From NCBI GenBank assembly GCA_946478845.1, contig CAMLDI010000052.1, forward strand, positions 1-16,080: DNA of 16,080 nt. The letters are read 5' to 3'. The position numbers and the translations under genes are program-made. This DNA is from an uncultured Paenibacillaceae bacterium. Its GTDB lineage: Bacteria; Bacillota; Bacilli; Aneurinibacillales; Aneurinibacillaceae. Under the pieces are notes generated by a model, which was not told where the DNA came from, did no database searches, and saw only the letters and a list, made by a program, of their open reading frames with translations. Below are positions 6,717 to 13,515 of the stretch, piece after piece; position 1 is the stretch's first letter; every line of letters starts with the position of its first letter.

Positions 6717-9359
6717 TTAACGTATTATTTTTCGTCCAATATCTACATTCAATTTTTTAATTTTATCCAGTTGTTTCGTTACCGTATAAAGTTGAGCTAA
6801 ATCCTTTAATCCTTCTTTAACGAGCATTGCTTCTCCTTTCGCCTCAAAGATACGGTTTCCTTTAATCATAAGCTCCTCTGCCTGATCAACCATGTTTTCT
6901 TTCAAAGCCAATTTCCCCAGATTATTCAATTCTTTGCCAATAACCAACCTAGCATCTTCTTTCATGATTTTTGCCAGATTATTGAGTATACTCTCATCTG
7001 ATAGAGCCCTAGCATAATTGGCAATAAAGATCTTCATATTGGGTATGATTGCCGTCTCAATAGCAGCACCTAAAACCAGTTCTTTATCAATAATTCGATC
7101 TTTAAGGAATTCTGCAGGCCTAGGAAGATCTATATGCTCAAATAATTCTTTAAGGAATTTTCTTGCGATATCATGAATGACGATATTGGGTGAACCATGT
7201 GCAGATAAGACATTTTCTCCCGGCAAGTATCCTATTTTCAAATTATATAGTAAGGCTCCCAGAGAACTATAATCTGGGTTTTTAATGGCTACGAATAATT
7301 TCTTGTCAGTAAAGATTTTCGTTGGATTATAGATGGTAATTGCACTGCTGGCAGGTTTACTGATATAGCCATTGGTTAAATTGTTTGATTTAAATACATC
7401 CACAGCCAAACATCCATCACTCACACAATCTGAAAGAATAACCATCCGTGGTGGGTAACTTGTCTTATAAAGATGTAATAATTCACTGACGCAAATCATT
7501 GTAGGACCATTCATAGTACACTGGTCATCTGCATTAGAGCTCTGGTATTCCACTTTAAAGTAATCTGCATCCGTACCATTTTGCAAAGTTAAATTGTTAT
7601 ATTGAGCCCATGATTCCCCATTTGCTGCAGGTAAGGAAAGAGTACAACTGGTTGCAGTTGTAAAACTGTTGTTTACCTCATATGCATCAGACGCCAGAGA
7701 AAGGACCTTTGGCGTAATTTGTATACTGTGATTTTTATCCGCCCCAGGTTGATAGTTAACAATGGGATAGAGCGGGGGAGTATTACGGTCAATCGTAGCA
7801 ATTGACCCGGGTTGTGAATCAAGTTGATCCCCTTTTATGGTTCTTCGTAGATTATGCTCCACTGCATCTGAACCCGCAATCTCCAGATTTAATGTGACAT
7901 TTCCCTGCCCATAAGTTGCTGGATTAATGGTACCCCAGTAGTACACGCCACTGTTGCTATCCATGGCTTCTAACAGATTCACATTGATGTCAACGGGCTG
8001 TCCGCTAGTATTGGTTCCCTTAAGCTTAAGAGACTTACTCTTCATTTTCCCTGGCGGTGTAGCCGTTCCAACAAAGTTTGCTGTAGCAAATTTAATAAAT
8101 ACATAAAGCTCACCTGTTGCTGTAATAGGCATATTATTACTTTCCACATTTAGCTTTCTTACTCCAGCAGTAGATGCTATCCATCCAGCACTATATTTTA
8201 AACGTGGTTTTTGACAATCCTCAAAGCCCTCGGTATTAAAAGAAGCGAACCCATCAGGAATAAATCCAGGCTTTCCTTTGAATACAGAAATCTTTTCTAC
8301 ATAAGGAGGTGGATTTAACAGAGAATATGAAAGATATTTCACATCAATAGATAAAGGCTTGGAATTAGGTATATTGGAGATTTTCGTGAAGCTTATACCG
8401 GAAGTGTAGGAAAACCTTAAGGTATATATCCCCAATGCTGTGCCAAAATCGTTGCATACTTTCGTATACACCCTTTCCTCACCAGGTAGAATGGGAGCAC
8501 CATTCCCATCACTGCCAAAAAAACTATCCAGGTTTTCTCCTCCAGGCCCTTCTACTGCAAGAAAAAGATTAAGAATATGGGAGGGATATTCCCCGATGTT
8601 TTTCACCTTGAAACTGCATTTAAGGAGATCCCCCAGATTTACATATAAAGGATCTGTTAAGATTTCCATAGTTACGATCAAGTCCATATAGGTCGGACGT
8701 TTTGGTGTGTATTCCTCCACAAAAAAACCTCTATATTGATAGGGAGTCCCGCTTAAATCTTTTTTAGATGATAAGAAATACCGTTGATCTTTCTCAGAAG
8801 TATAATACACATACTCATCGGGATAGTTATTATCATAAGTAATCACGGTAATCTTTTCTGTCGCCTCATCATACTCATATCCGCAGGCCACAACTTGATG
8901 ATTTTTCGAACCAATCTCAGTTATATTGGTGGCACCAACAAGCCCTATGACCTGAGGGCCTTCATTTTCCAGCAGATCTTTCAGCTTTGGAAATTCCTCC
9001 TCTTTTGTTAATTGGGGAACCCCTTCACCAAAAATCCAGGTAGAATGATCTCGCTTCCAGGTCCAATCATGAAATTTCCTCGCATTATAAAAAGTAAAAC
9101 TATCAATTAATCTGTTATAAATGTATTTTGCCAATTGGCTATCAACTTCAGGAGAACTGCTATTAGAAAAATCTTCAGGAATATGCATGGGAATGGGAAT
9201 TCCATAATGATAATAATCAAGAGCAGCATAAGCCATTCCACCGCATCTACCATGGGTTGTCCATGATGCAATGCCAATATCGAACACTTCATTATCAAAA
9301 TCATTTCTAAAATGGAACCCGTGAATCTCTGGCACAAAATTAGTCATGAAACTTGACAT
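6717..9359 (-). CDS. Large multidomain protein with papain/C39-like cysteine peptidase N-terminus
   Basis: The protein has 880 residues and no signal peptide. Residues 1-215 look like a papain-fold cysteine peptidase. The candidate nucleophile is Cys39 in H-G-R-C-G-G-M at the start of a helix, the candidate base is His154 in S-K-N-H-Q-V-V-A-C-G-Y, and Asp176/Asn177 in I-T-Y-D-N-N-Y is the likely third residue. Residues about 222-345 resemble a CARDB-type beta-sandwich (L-G-D-L-L-K-C-S-F-K-V-K-N-I-G-E). A Thr/Gly/Asn-rich beta region (380-505) follows. Residues 557-605 (D-A-Y-E-V-N-N-S, then D-A-D-Y-F-K-V-E-Y) look like a PPC prepeptidase C-terminal domain. Residues 725-880 are helical, possibly TPR-like. 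The ATG is well placed after GGGAGG. The adhesive modules would suit an exported protein, so the lack of a leader is odd. The gene has its own terminator. Domain names are by pattern only. Confidence 0.75.
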   Translation of the reverse strand: MSSFMTNFVPEIHGFHFRNDFDNEVFDIGIASWTTHGRCGGMAYAALDYYHYGIPIPMHIPEDFSNSSSPEVDSQLAKYIYNRLIDSFTFYNARKFHDWTWKRDHSTWIFGEGVPQLTKEEEFPKLKDLLENEGPQVIGLVGATNITEIGSKNHQVVACGYEYDEATEKITVITYDNNYPDEYVYYTSEKDQRYFLSSKKDLSGTPYQYRGFFVEEYTPKRPTYMDLIVTMEILTDPLYVNLGDLLKCSFKVKNIGEYPSHILNLFLAVEGPGGENLDSFFGSDGNGAPILPGEERVYTKVCNDFGTALGIYTLRFSYTSGISFTKISNIPNSKPLSIDVKYLSYSLLNPPPYVEKISVFKGKPGFIPDGFASFNTEGFEDCQKPRLKYSAGWIASTAGVRKLNVESNNMPITATGELYVFIKFATANFVGTATPPGKMKSKSLKLKGTNTSGQPVDINVNLLEAMDSNSGVYYWGTINPATYGQGNVTLNLEIAGSDAVEHNLRRTIKGDQLDSQPGSIATIDRNTPPLYPIVNYQPGADKNHSIQITPKVLSLASDAYEVNNSFTTATSCTLSLPAANGESWAQYNNLTLQNGTDADYFKVEYQSSNADDQCTMNGPTMICVSELLHLYKTSYPPRMVILSDCVSDGCLAVDVFKSNNLTNGYISKPASSAITIYNPTKIFTDKKLFVAIKNPDYSSLGALLYNLKIGYLPGENVLSAHGSPNIVIHDIARKFLKELFEHIDLPRPAEFLKDRIIDKELVLGAAIETAIIPNMKIFIANYARALSDESILNNLAKIMKEDARLVIGKELNNLGKLALKENMVDQAEELMIKGNRIFEAKGEAMLVKEGLKDLAQLYTVTKQLDKIKKLNVDIGRKIIR

Positions 9360-9473
9360 GCGAATCCCTCCCTTATTTTGATAAAACGAAAAAAGCCCAA
9401 ATGACTCTAAATAAACATTTTGAGTGTAGGGGCCTGGTTGTACTGAAATGTTAAATTCTACAATCTTATACGT
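9360..9473 (-). other. In-frame, start-less open extension upstream of the 880-residue protein
   Basis: Directly upstream of the ATG at 9359 the same frame stays open for 38 codons back to a TAA at 9474-9476. It reads like protein (K-I-V-E-F-N-I-S-V-Q-P-G-P-Y, then N-V-Y-L-E-S-F-G-L-F). There is no ATG, GTG or TTG to start it, and the ribosome binding site of the downstream gene is inside it. It may be the tail of an older gene that lost its stop, or chance. Confidence 0.3.
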
Positions 9474-9535
9474 TTATAGTACATCCTTTCGTTTCAATAA
9501 GAGTGGATAAATATGGAGAATTATTGAAGGTTTGA
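9474..9535. other. Unassigned part of the 319-base gap 9360-9678
   Basis: The gap between the divergent peptidase-like gene and the cupin gene holds the start-less extension (9360-9473), a DUF3788 tail (9536-9602) and a sigma-K-like promoter (9620-9647). In the remaining bases I see no convincing promoter for the peptidase-like gene. Confidence 0.35.
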
Positions 9536-9602
9536 TTAAAGTGATTTTGATTTTGTTCTTGCCCTTATTTGTATCAATTTAATTACATCGTACTTTTTCT
9601 CT
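9536..9602 (-). pseudogene. 3' tail of a second DUF3788 gene
   Basis: The minus strand reads Y-D-V-I-K-L-I-Q-I-R-A-R-T-K-S-K-S-L followed by TAA. This is the last 18 codons of a DUF3788 protein; the intact gene at 2661-3098 ends N-D-V-I-K-L-I-Q-I-R-V-R-T-K-S-K-E-V. Positions 9549-9591 match 2674-2716 at 41 of 43 bases. Three codons further upstream a TAG closes the frame, so nothing else of the gene remains. Confidence 0.8.
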
Positions 9603-9619
9603 AAAGAAGAAGCAACTAT

Positions 9620-9647
9620 CACATTCCTAATTAATCAACATATGATA
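9620..9647 (+). promoter_or_regulatory. Sigma-K-like promoter of the cupin gene
   Basis: CATATGATA (9639-9647) fits the sigma-K -10 consensus CATANNNTA. CACA at 9620-9623 fits the -35 mACm, with 16 bases between the AC and the -10. Transcription would begin near 9654, leaving a leader of about 25 bases with AAAGGA in it. Sigma-K drives late mother-cell genes, including coat genes, during sporulation. This is consensus matching only. Confidence 0.5.
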
Positions 9648-9662
9648 TAGGCATAAGCCTAT
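9647..9662. promoter_or_regulatory. Small inverted repeat at the predicted cupin transcription start
   Basis: ATAGGC (9647-9652) and GCCTAT (9657-9662) form a 6-bp inverted repeat with a four-base centre. It lies immediately downstream of the -10 box, where a repressor site or a 5'-end hairpin could sit. Confidence 0.3.
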
Positions 9663-9678
9663 GAAAGGAATGAGCAAC

Positions 9679-10242
9679 ATGTATAACGTTGATTGGCCTT
9701 ATCAATATCCATACCGGGATTACTCTCCTATGTATAACGTTCCCCCTATGTATCCAGGTTACCAAACCTATCCTTACTGGGGTTACAATCCAATGTATAA
9801 CGCATACGACCCACAAAGATTAATTCACTTAAAGGATTATGGTCCCGCACCTTTTGCCGTTAATATAGAGGAAGCATCTAAGCAGAACACTGCCTTTCGT
9901 AAGGCTTTATGGACTGGCAAACATTTGCAAGTTACTTTAATGAGCATAACCGTGGGAGAAGAAATAGGATTAGAGCGCCATCCCAACCTTGATCAATTCT
10001 TACGTATTGAAGAAGGCCAGGGTCTGGTAAAAATGGGGGATAAAAAAGATCGATTAGATTATCAACAACACGTCTATGATAACTTTGCAATCCTGATTCC
10101 GGCAGGCAAATGGCATAATTTAATCAATACAGGACATAGACCCCTTAAGTTGTACTCCATCTATGCTCCGCCGCAACATCCCCATGGTACAGTTCATCAA
10201 ACGAAAGCAGATGCAAAAGCTGCTGAAAAGAATCATGACTGA
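9679..10242 (+). CDS. Cupin-domain protein with Tyr/Pro-rich N-terminus, possible spore coat protein
   Basis: The preferred start gives 187 residues; an upstream ATG at 9661 would add six. AAAGGA (9664-9669) is nine bases before ATG 9679 and has no use for the earlier ATGs, so 9679 is chosen. The first 45 residues are rich in Tyr, Pro and Met-Tyr-Asn, with ATGTATAACG repeated at 9679, 9730 and 9793. A single cupin barrel follows: H-P-N-L-D-Q-F-L-R-I-E-E-G-Q-G gives the first cupin motif with its metal-ligand His and Glu, and I-P-A-G-K-W-H-N the second. Relatives are widespread in spore-formers. The Tyr-rich leader and the sigma-K-like promoter suggest a coat-associated role; enzymatic activity, if any, is unknown. 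It is the only clear gene on the plus strand. Confidence 0.85.
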   Translation: MYNVDWPYQYPYRDYSPMYNVPPMYPGYQTYPYWGYNPMYNAYDPQRLIHLKDYGPAPFAVNIEEASKQNTAFRKALWTGKHLQVTLMSITVGEEIGLERHPNLDQFLRIEEGQGLVKMGDKKDRLDYQQHVYDNFAILIPAGKWHNLINTGHRPLKLYSIYAPPQHPHGTVHQTKADAKAAEKNHD

Positions 10243-10362
10243 AAAAATATGTAATTCAGGAGATGAAGTACCTACTAGTTTAGTTAGTATAATCCTTAAA
10301 GTTTCTACGGACGTAACACCACGATTTTGGAACTCCTTTGCTATTGCCACCGCTCGATTCAT
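10243..10362 (-). other. Possible N-terminal gene fragment opposing the cupin gene
   Basis: On the minus strand ATG 10362, five bases after GGTGG, starts M-N-R-A-V-A-I-A-K-E-F-Q-N-R-G-V and continues S-V-E-T-L-R-I-I-L-T-K-L-V-G-T-S-S-P-E-L. This amphipathic helical sequence looks like real coding. The frame then runs on only as antisense of the cupin gene, so any real protein was cut near 10242. I do not recognise the family. It may be another clipped gene or chance. Confidence 0.3.
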
Positions 10363-10407
10363 AACATCCACCGTGCTAAAGAATTATTGAATTATTCTAT
10401 TTTACAA

Positions 10408-10439
10408 TAAAAAGCCCCTCAGGCTATACGTCTGAGAGG
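10408..10439 (-). terminator. Intrinsic terminator of the 10460-11359 lipoprotein gene
   Basis: CCCCTCAG (10415-10422) pairs with CTGAGAGG (10432-10439) at seven of eight positions. On the minus strand the stem is followed by a U-rich run (UUUUUAUU). It lies about 20 bases past the lipoprotein stop. Confidence 0.8.
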
Positions 10440-10459
10440 AAATTGATATTATTAGAAAG

Positions 10460-11359
10460 CTAGAATTTTTGGGAAAGGAAGTTCTTTACGGTCTCTACAT
10501 CTTTATTGTTTCCGGAAGTATTGATTTCTTGATATAGTTTCGGATCATTCATGAAGGACCCATCAGCCTTTTGTAAGCAGACAGTGGCTATAGATTGTCC
10601 AGAACCGTTATAGTTATCAGTAACAATAATGATAACATCTTTTAATCCGTCTTTGTTCACATCTACAAAGGAAACAGCTTTCACATCCACACTATAGGGG
10701 AAAGGTATATCAGCAAATTGATATAGGATATCTCCGTCTGCATTGGTTAAATAAAATACTGTCGGGATATGGTTACCCCCTGTAAGTTTGCCTGATACAA
10801 ACTTAACATTGCCCCATGAGTTTACATTCACCATAAAAGACTGGCTTTCAATGGGACTAAACCCCTTAATATTTTTAAGATTATCTGGTGCAAACTCAAA
10901 GGTTCCTTCGGGTGGTTGAATTGTAGTCTTTGATTTTTCAGTAAGGCTAATAGTTCCTTCTATTTTATTATTAGGCTTAAACACTAATTTGAGTGTTCCT
11001 TTATTCCCTCGTGGATCATTAAACTGGCATTCTGCTATATCTTTGTTAATGGTTCCCTGAAAATCAGACACAAAAAAAGGCAGATTTTGATCAGCAGGGG
11101 CAAAACTTTCTGCACGAAATTTCCCCGTTATTTTTCCACTTTCAATTTTTGAAATCAAAAAATTAACTCTTTCTTCAGCGTTATTATTCGTATCTTTTTC
11201 CATAATCCATGTCTTTTTAACATACTGACTATAATCCAATGTATTACTTGTTGGATTCGACTGTTCATTTTTTTGCGGGGGGTTGGTTGTGCCAGTGTTG
11301 CCGCAACCTACCAAAAGGAGAGAAACTATGCTAATTGTTAATAGTATTTTTTTATTCAT
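10460..11359 (-). CDS. Lipoprotein with a calcium-loop (VCBS/FG-GAP-like) motif
   Basis: The protein has 299 residues from the chosen start. MNKKILLTISIVSLLLVGC is a lipoprotein signal peptide with lipobox L-V-G-C and Cys19. A Thr/Asn/Pro/Gln-rich linker of about 25 residues follows. A beta-rich domain (residues about 45-160) includes G-K-I-T-G-K-F-R-A and G-T-I-S-L-T-E-K repeats typical of small barrels. A second domain contains SFVDVNKDGLKDVIIIV, whose D-V-N-K-D-G-L-K-D is an EF-hand-like calcium loop of the VCBS/FG-GAP type. It is expected to be anchored on the cell surface, and its ligand is unknown. A TTG at 11377 would lengthen it, but GGGTGG lies five bases before ATG 11359 and the signal peptide starts there. 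A patatin-like tail lies directly upstream, and a terminator follows. Confidence 0.82.
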   Translation of the reverse strand: MNKKILLTISIVSLLLVGCGNTGTTNPPQKNEQSNPTSNTLDYSQYVKKTWIMEKDTNNNAEERVNFLISKIESGKITGKFRAESFAPADQNLPFFVSDFQGTINKDIAECQFNDPRGNKGTLKLVFKPNNKIEGTISLTEKSKTTIQPPEGTFEFAPDNLKNIKGFSPIESQSFMVNVNSWGNVKFVSGKLTGGNHIPTVFYLTNADGDILYQFADIPFPYSVDVKAVSFVDVNKDGLKDVIIIVTDNYNGSGQSIATVCLQKADGSFMNDPKLYQEINTSGNNKDVETVKNFLSQKF

Positions 11360-11373
11360 GTCAACCACCCTTA

Positions 11374-11460
11374 TCAAGTTAGAAACTCCATAATATCCTC
11401 ATAGGATGCTTTTGCATTTTCATATCCCATCTCATAAAGAGCCTGCAGTTTTTCTAGATA
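11374..11460 (-). pseudogene. 3' tail of a second patatin-like gene
   Basis: The minus strand reads L-E-K-L-Q-A-L-Y-E-M-G-Y-E-N-A-K-A-S-Y-E, then D-I-M-E-F-L-T and TGA. This aligns with the C-terminus of the intact patatin-like protein at 5679-6527 (K-K-L-Q-D-L-Y-E-M-G-Y-E-N-A-K-A-S-Y-K-D-L). Positions 11408-11440 are identical to 5716-5748 over 33 bases. Nothing of the catalytic part remains. The homology begins within about ten bases of the ABC permease stop (11469-11471). Confidence 0.85.
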
Positions 11461-11468
11461 AAATAAAA

Positions 11469-12206
11469 TTAAATAGTATCGCCATTCATTTTCTTTTTAA
11501 AAGTAAAAATAGCAATACTCATTATGGCAATCGCATATCCAATGACCCACCATAAGTGGGGTAAAATCGATGCATAATCTCCGGAAATGGCAGCTCTGCC
11601 GGCATCCACAGCATGAGCAAATGGAAGTACATATGCAAAATCTTTGAACCATCCGCCAACCAGATTTAAGTCGAACCATGTACCGCTTAACCAGGCGCTA
11701 AGATTCGTCAATAGTCCTCCACAAATACCGCTCACCTGTTTATCATTAAATATACTGCCTGTTAACAATCCAATTCCGATAAAGAGTACGGCTGTGGGGA
11801 TAAGAACAATAAGAGAAAGCAAGACATTGGCGTTTACTGACAACCCTAAGAAAAATGCAATAATAAAAGTTAAAGCCATTTGAATAATCGCCATGGGTAT
11901 AAGGGGAAGAGTGTATCCCACAATGTAATCAGAGGAAGAAAGTGGAGTAGTAAATAACCTCATTAAAAATGAGGTGCTTCTGTCTTTAGCTATTAGCACT
12001 CCAGAGAATAGGGATATGAAGGAAAGACCAAAAACGATAATTCCAGGAGTAAGGTTATCAATGACAAACAATTCAACGGGAATATTCTTTTGGATTGCTG
12101 ATAGCAGTAATAATATAACCAAAGGAAAGCCTATACCAAATACTAAATTCAAAGGATCTCTAAGGATCTCTTTGCGGTTTCGTGCAGCAAATACTGATGA
12201 CTTCAT
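11469..12206 (-). CDS. ABC-2 type transporter permease
   Basis: This 245-residue integral membrane protein has the ABC-2 layout: a short cytoplasmic N-terminus with R-N-R-K-E-I-L-R-D-P, six hydrophobic segments, and the typical D-R-S-T-S-F-L-M-R-L-F-T-T-P-L coupling region between the second and third segments. The late motif is W-F-K-D-F-A-Y-V-L-P-F-A-H-A-V-D. It forms the membrane part of an exporter with the ATPase encoded just upstream. Start: GGGAGGAAG lies before ATG 12206, which overlaps the ATPase stop as ATGA, so the two are translationally coupled. The substrate is unknown; the family covers drugs, peptides and lipids. It is the last gene of the operon. Confidence 0.88.
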   Translation of the reverse strand: MKSSVFAARNRKEILRDPLNLVFGIGFPLVILLLLSAIQKNIPVELFVIDNLTPGIIVFGLSFISLFSGVLIAKDRSTSFLMRLFTTPLSSSDYIVGYTLPLIPMAIIQMALTFIIAFFLGLSVNANVLLSLIVLIPTAVLFIGIGLLTGSIFNDKQVSGICGGLLTNLSAWLSGTWFDLNLVGGWFKDFAYVLPFAHAVDAGRAAISGDYASILPHLWWVIGYAIAIMSIAIFTFKKKMNGDTI

Positions 12207-12937
12207 CGTTCTTCCTCCCAATTCGTTGCTAATGCAACAAAAGCCTCCTCAAGTGTTTTGGTGTTCGTCTCTGTTATCAATTCTGCTACCGTTCCAACTG
12301 CCTTTAATCTTCCTTTTACCATAATTCCGATTCTATCTGAGAGTGATTCAGCTTCTTCCATATAGTGAGTGGTAAGAATTATGGTGATTTTCCCTTTTAA
12401 CTTCTTAATTGCATTCCACAGTTCCCGTCTTGCAATTACATCCAGTCCCAGAGTAGGTTCATCAAGGAAAAGGATCTTAGGATTTGAAATAAGGGCCATA
12501 GCAATACTAAGCCGCCTCTGGGTTCCTCCTGATAAAGTTTTTGCTTTGGCATTGGATACTTCAGTAAGACTAAAAGCAGTAAGCATTTCCTCCACTTTTT
12601 GGACTACAGTTTTCTTGTCAAATCCATATATTTGAGCCATTAATTCAAGATTTTCTCTGACAGATAGATTAAGGGCTACCGCAGTTTCTTGTGGTGAAAC
12701 ATTGATCTTTTCTTTTACAGCATATGGATTCGACACAATACTATCCCCTAACAGTGTTGCATCTCCGCTGGTAGGACTAATAAGGCAAGTTAACATCTTA
12801 ATGCTTACCGTTTTACCTGCTCCATTCACTCCAAGTAAAGTAAAAAGCTCGCCCTGATTAATAGAAAGGTTAAGAGAATTTACAGCGACTTTATCTTTAA
12901 ATTTCTTTGTCAAATTCTTTGTTTCAATAGCTATCAA
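12203..12937 (-). CDS. ABC transporter ATP-binding protein (exporter type)
   Basis: The 244-residue ATPase is complete: Walker A G-V-N-G-A-G-K-T (36-43), Q-loop Gln82, signature L-S-G-G-T-Q-R-R-L (134-142), Walker B I-L-F-L-D-E-P-T with Glu159, and the switch His190 in T-T-H-Y-M-E-E. Walker A has Val where Pro is usual. Sequence type and partner place it among the exporters that pair with ABC-2 permeases (drug/antibiotic efflux group), acting at the inner face of the membrane. The start codon is TTG at 12937, overlapping the regulator's TGA stop as TTGA, with GGAGGAGGGAG just before it inside the regulator's last codons. This implies tight coupling with the regulator gene. Confidence 0.92.
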   Translation of the reverse strand: MIAIETKNLTKKFKDKVAVNSLNLSINQGELFTLLGVNGAGKTVSIKMLTCLISPTSGDATLLGDSIVSNPYAVKEKINVSPQETAVALNLSVRENLELMAQIYGFDKKTVVQKVEEMLTAFSLTEVSNAKAKTLSGGTQRRLSIAMALISNPKILFLDEPTLGLDVIARRELWNAIKKLKGKITIILTTHYMEEAESLSDRIGIMVKGRLKAVGTVAELITETNTKTLEEAFVALATNWEEER

Positions 12938-13374
12938 TCTTCTCCCTCCTCCTTAAATTCCTGTGCCTTGAATATTTCCTGTGCAAACTGCAGCCATCCC
13001 TCACTTTTGACAATTGCAATTCCTTGAGTCTCATCTCCCAAGATTAGCAAAGTATCACCAGCAGAAATTTCAAAAATCTCTCTGGCTTTTTTGGGAATTA
13101 CAATTTGTCCTCTTTCTCCAACTTTTACCATTCCAAATATATGTTTTCCTTTAGGTTGAATACCTATTCGGTTCTGTTCGTCGGAATTTTTTACAAGACT
13201 ATCCAATGTTACTCCATATAAATCAGCCAATGCTAAACAATTATTAATATCTGGTACAGTATCTCCGCTTTCCCATTTCGCAACAGCTTGTCTTGATACA
13301 CCAATTTTTTCAGCAACTTCCTCTTGCGTATATTTAACGATTTTTCGTAGGTTTTTTAAATTTATACTAATCAT
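12934..13374 (-). CDS. XRE helix-turn-helix regulator fused to an AbrB/SpoVT-like domain
   Basis: This 146-residue protein has two DNA-binding-type domains. Residues 3-62 are an XRE helix-turn-helix (T-Q-E-E-V-A-E-K-I-G-V-S-R-Q-A-V-A-K-W-E-S-G). Residues 82-125 form a swapped-hairpin AbrB-type domain (K-V-G-E-R-G-Q-I-V-I-P-K-K-A-R-E, then G-D-T-L-L-I-L-G-D). An acidic helical tail follows. It is the first gene of the operon and probably controls its own transporter genes. The start at ATG 13374 has AAAGGGTG eight bases upstream; a start eight codons earlier lacks a good site. A 15-bp inverted repeat lies 62 bases upstream of the ATG. The signal it senses is unknown. Confidence 0.88.
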   Translation of the reverse strand: MISINLKNLRKIVKYTQEEVAEKIGVSRQAVAKWESGDTVPDINNCLALADLYGVTLDSLVKNSDEQNRIGIQPKGKHIFGMVKVGERGQIVIPKKAREIFEISAGDTLLILGDETQGIAIVKSEGWLQFAQEIFKAQEFKEEGED

Positions 13375-13396
13375 ACTTTTCACACCCTTTATAATC

Positions 13397-13424
13397 ATTA
13401 TATTCCTTTATTTTCAATAATCTA
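13397..13424 (-). promoter_or_regulatory. Possible sigma-A promoter of the regulator-ABC operon
   Basis: On the minus strand a perfect TATAAT (13397-13402) lies 16 bases after TAGATT (13419-13424). The leader to ATG 13374 would be only about 16 bases, just covering the ribosome binding site. The -35 box is weak, as expected if an activator helps. Confidence 0.4.
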
Positions 13425-13435
13425 TCTACCCGAAA

Positions 13436-13450
13436 TAACATACGATGTTA
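13436..13450. promoter_or_regulatory. Inverted repeat, candidate operator of the regulator-ABC operon
   Basis: TAACAT-ACG-ATGTTA is a perfect 6-3-6 inverted repeat about 11 bases upstream of the proposed -35 box. Its position suits binding by the XRE/AbrB regulator encoded first in the operon. No second copy of this repeat was noticed in the window. Confidence 0.4.
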
Positions 13451-13479
13451 CTTTGAGTTTACATTACTTATCCTACACG

Positions 13480-13512
13480 AAAAAAATCCCCTCGAAACAT
13501 TTCGTCCGAGGG
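13480..13512 (-). terminator. Intrinsic terminator of the GPP34-MerR operon
   Basis: CCCTCG (13489-13494) pairs with CGAGGG (13507-13512). An inner CGAAA/TTTCG pairing is an alternative fold. On the minus strand a run of seven U's follows (13480-13486). It lies a few bases past the MerR gene stop. Confidence 0.85.
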
Positions 13513-13515
13513 AAA

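Noticed and set aside
9107..9337. Minus-strand 76-codon frame inside the peptidase-like gene
   Set aside because: It is a different frame of a strongly supported gene, with hydrophobic low-complexity translation and no ribosome binding site.
10163..10390. Plus-strand frame overlapping the cupin C-terminus and running beyond it
   Set aside because: It overlaps a well-supported gene in another frame, has no ribosome binding site and no recognisable family.
11497..11679. Cys-rich 60-codon frame inside the permease gene
   Set aside because: It is an out-of-frame shadow of a conserved ABC-2 permease.
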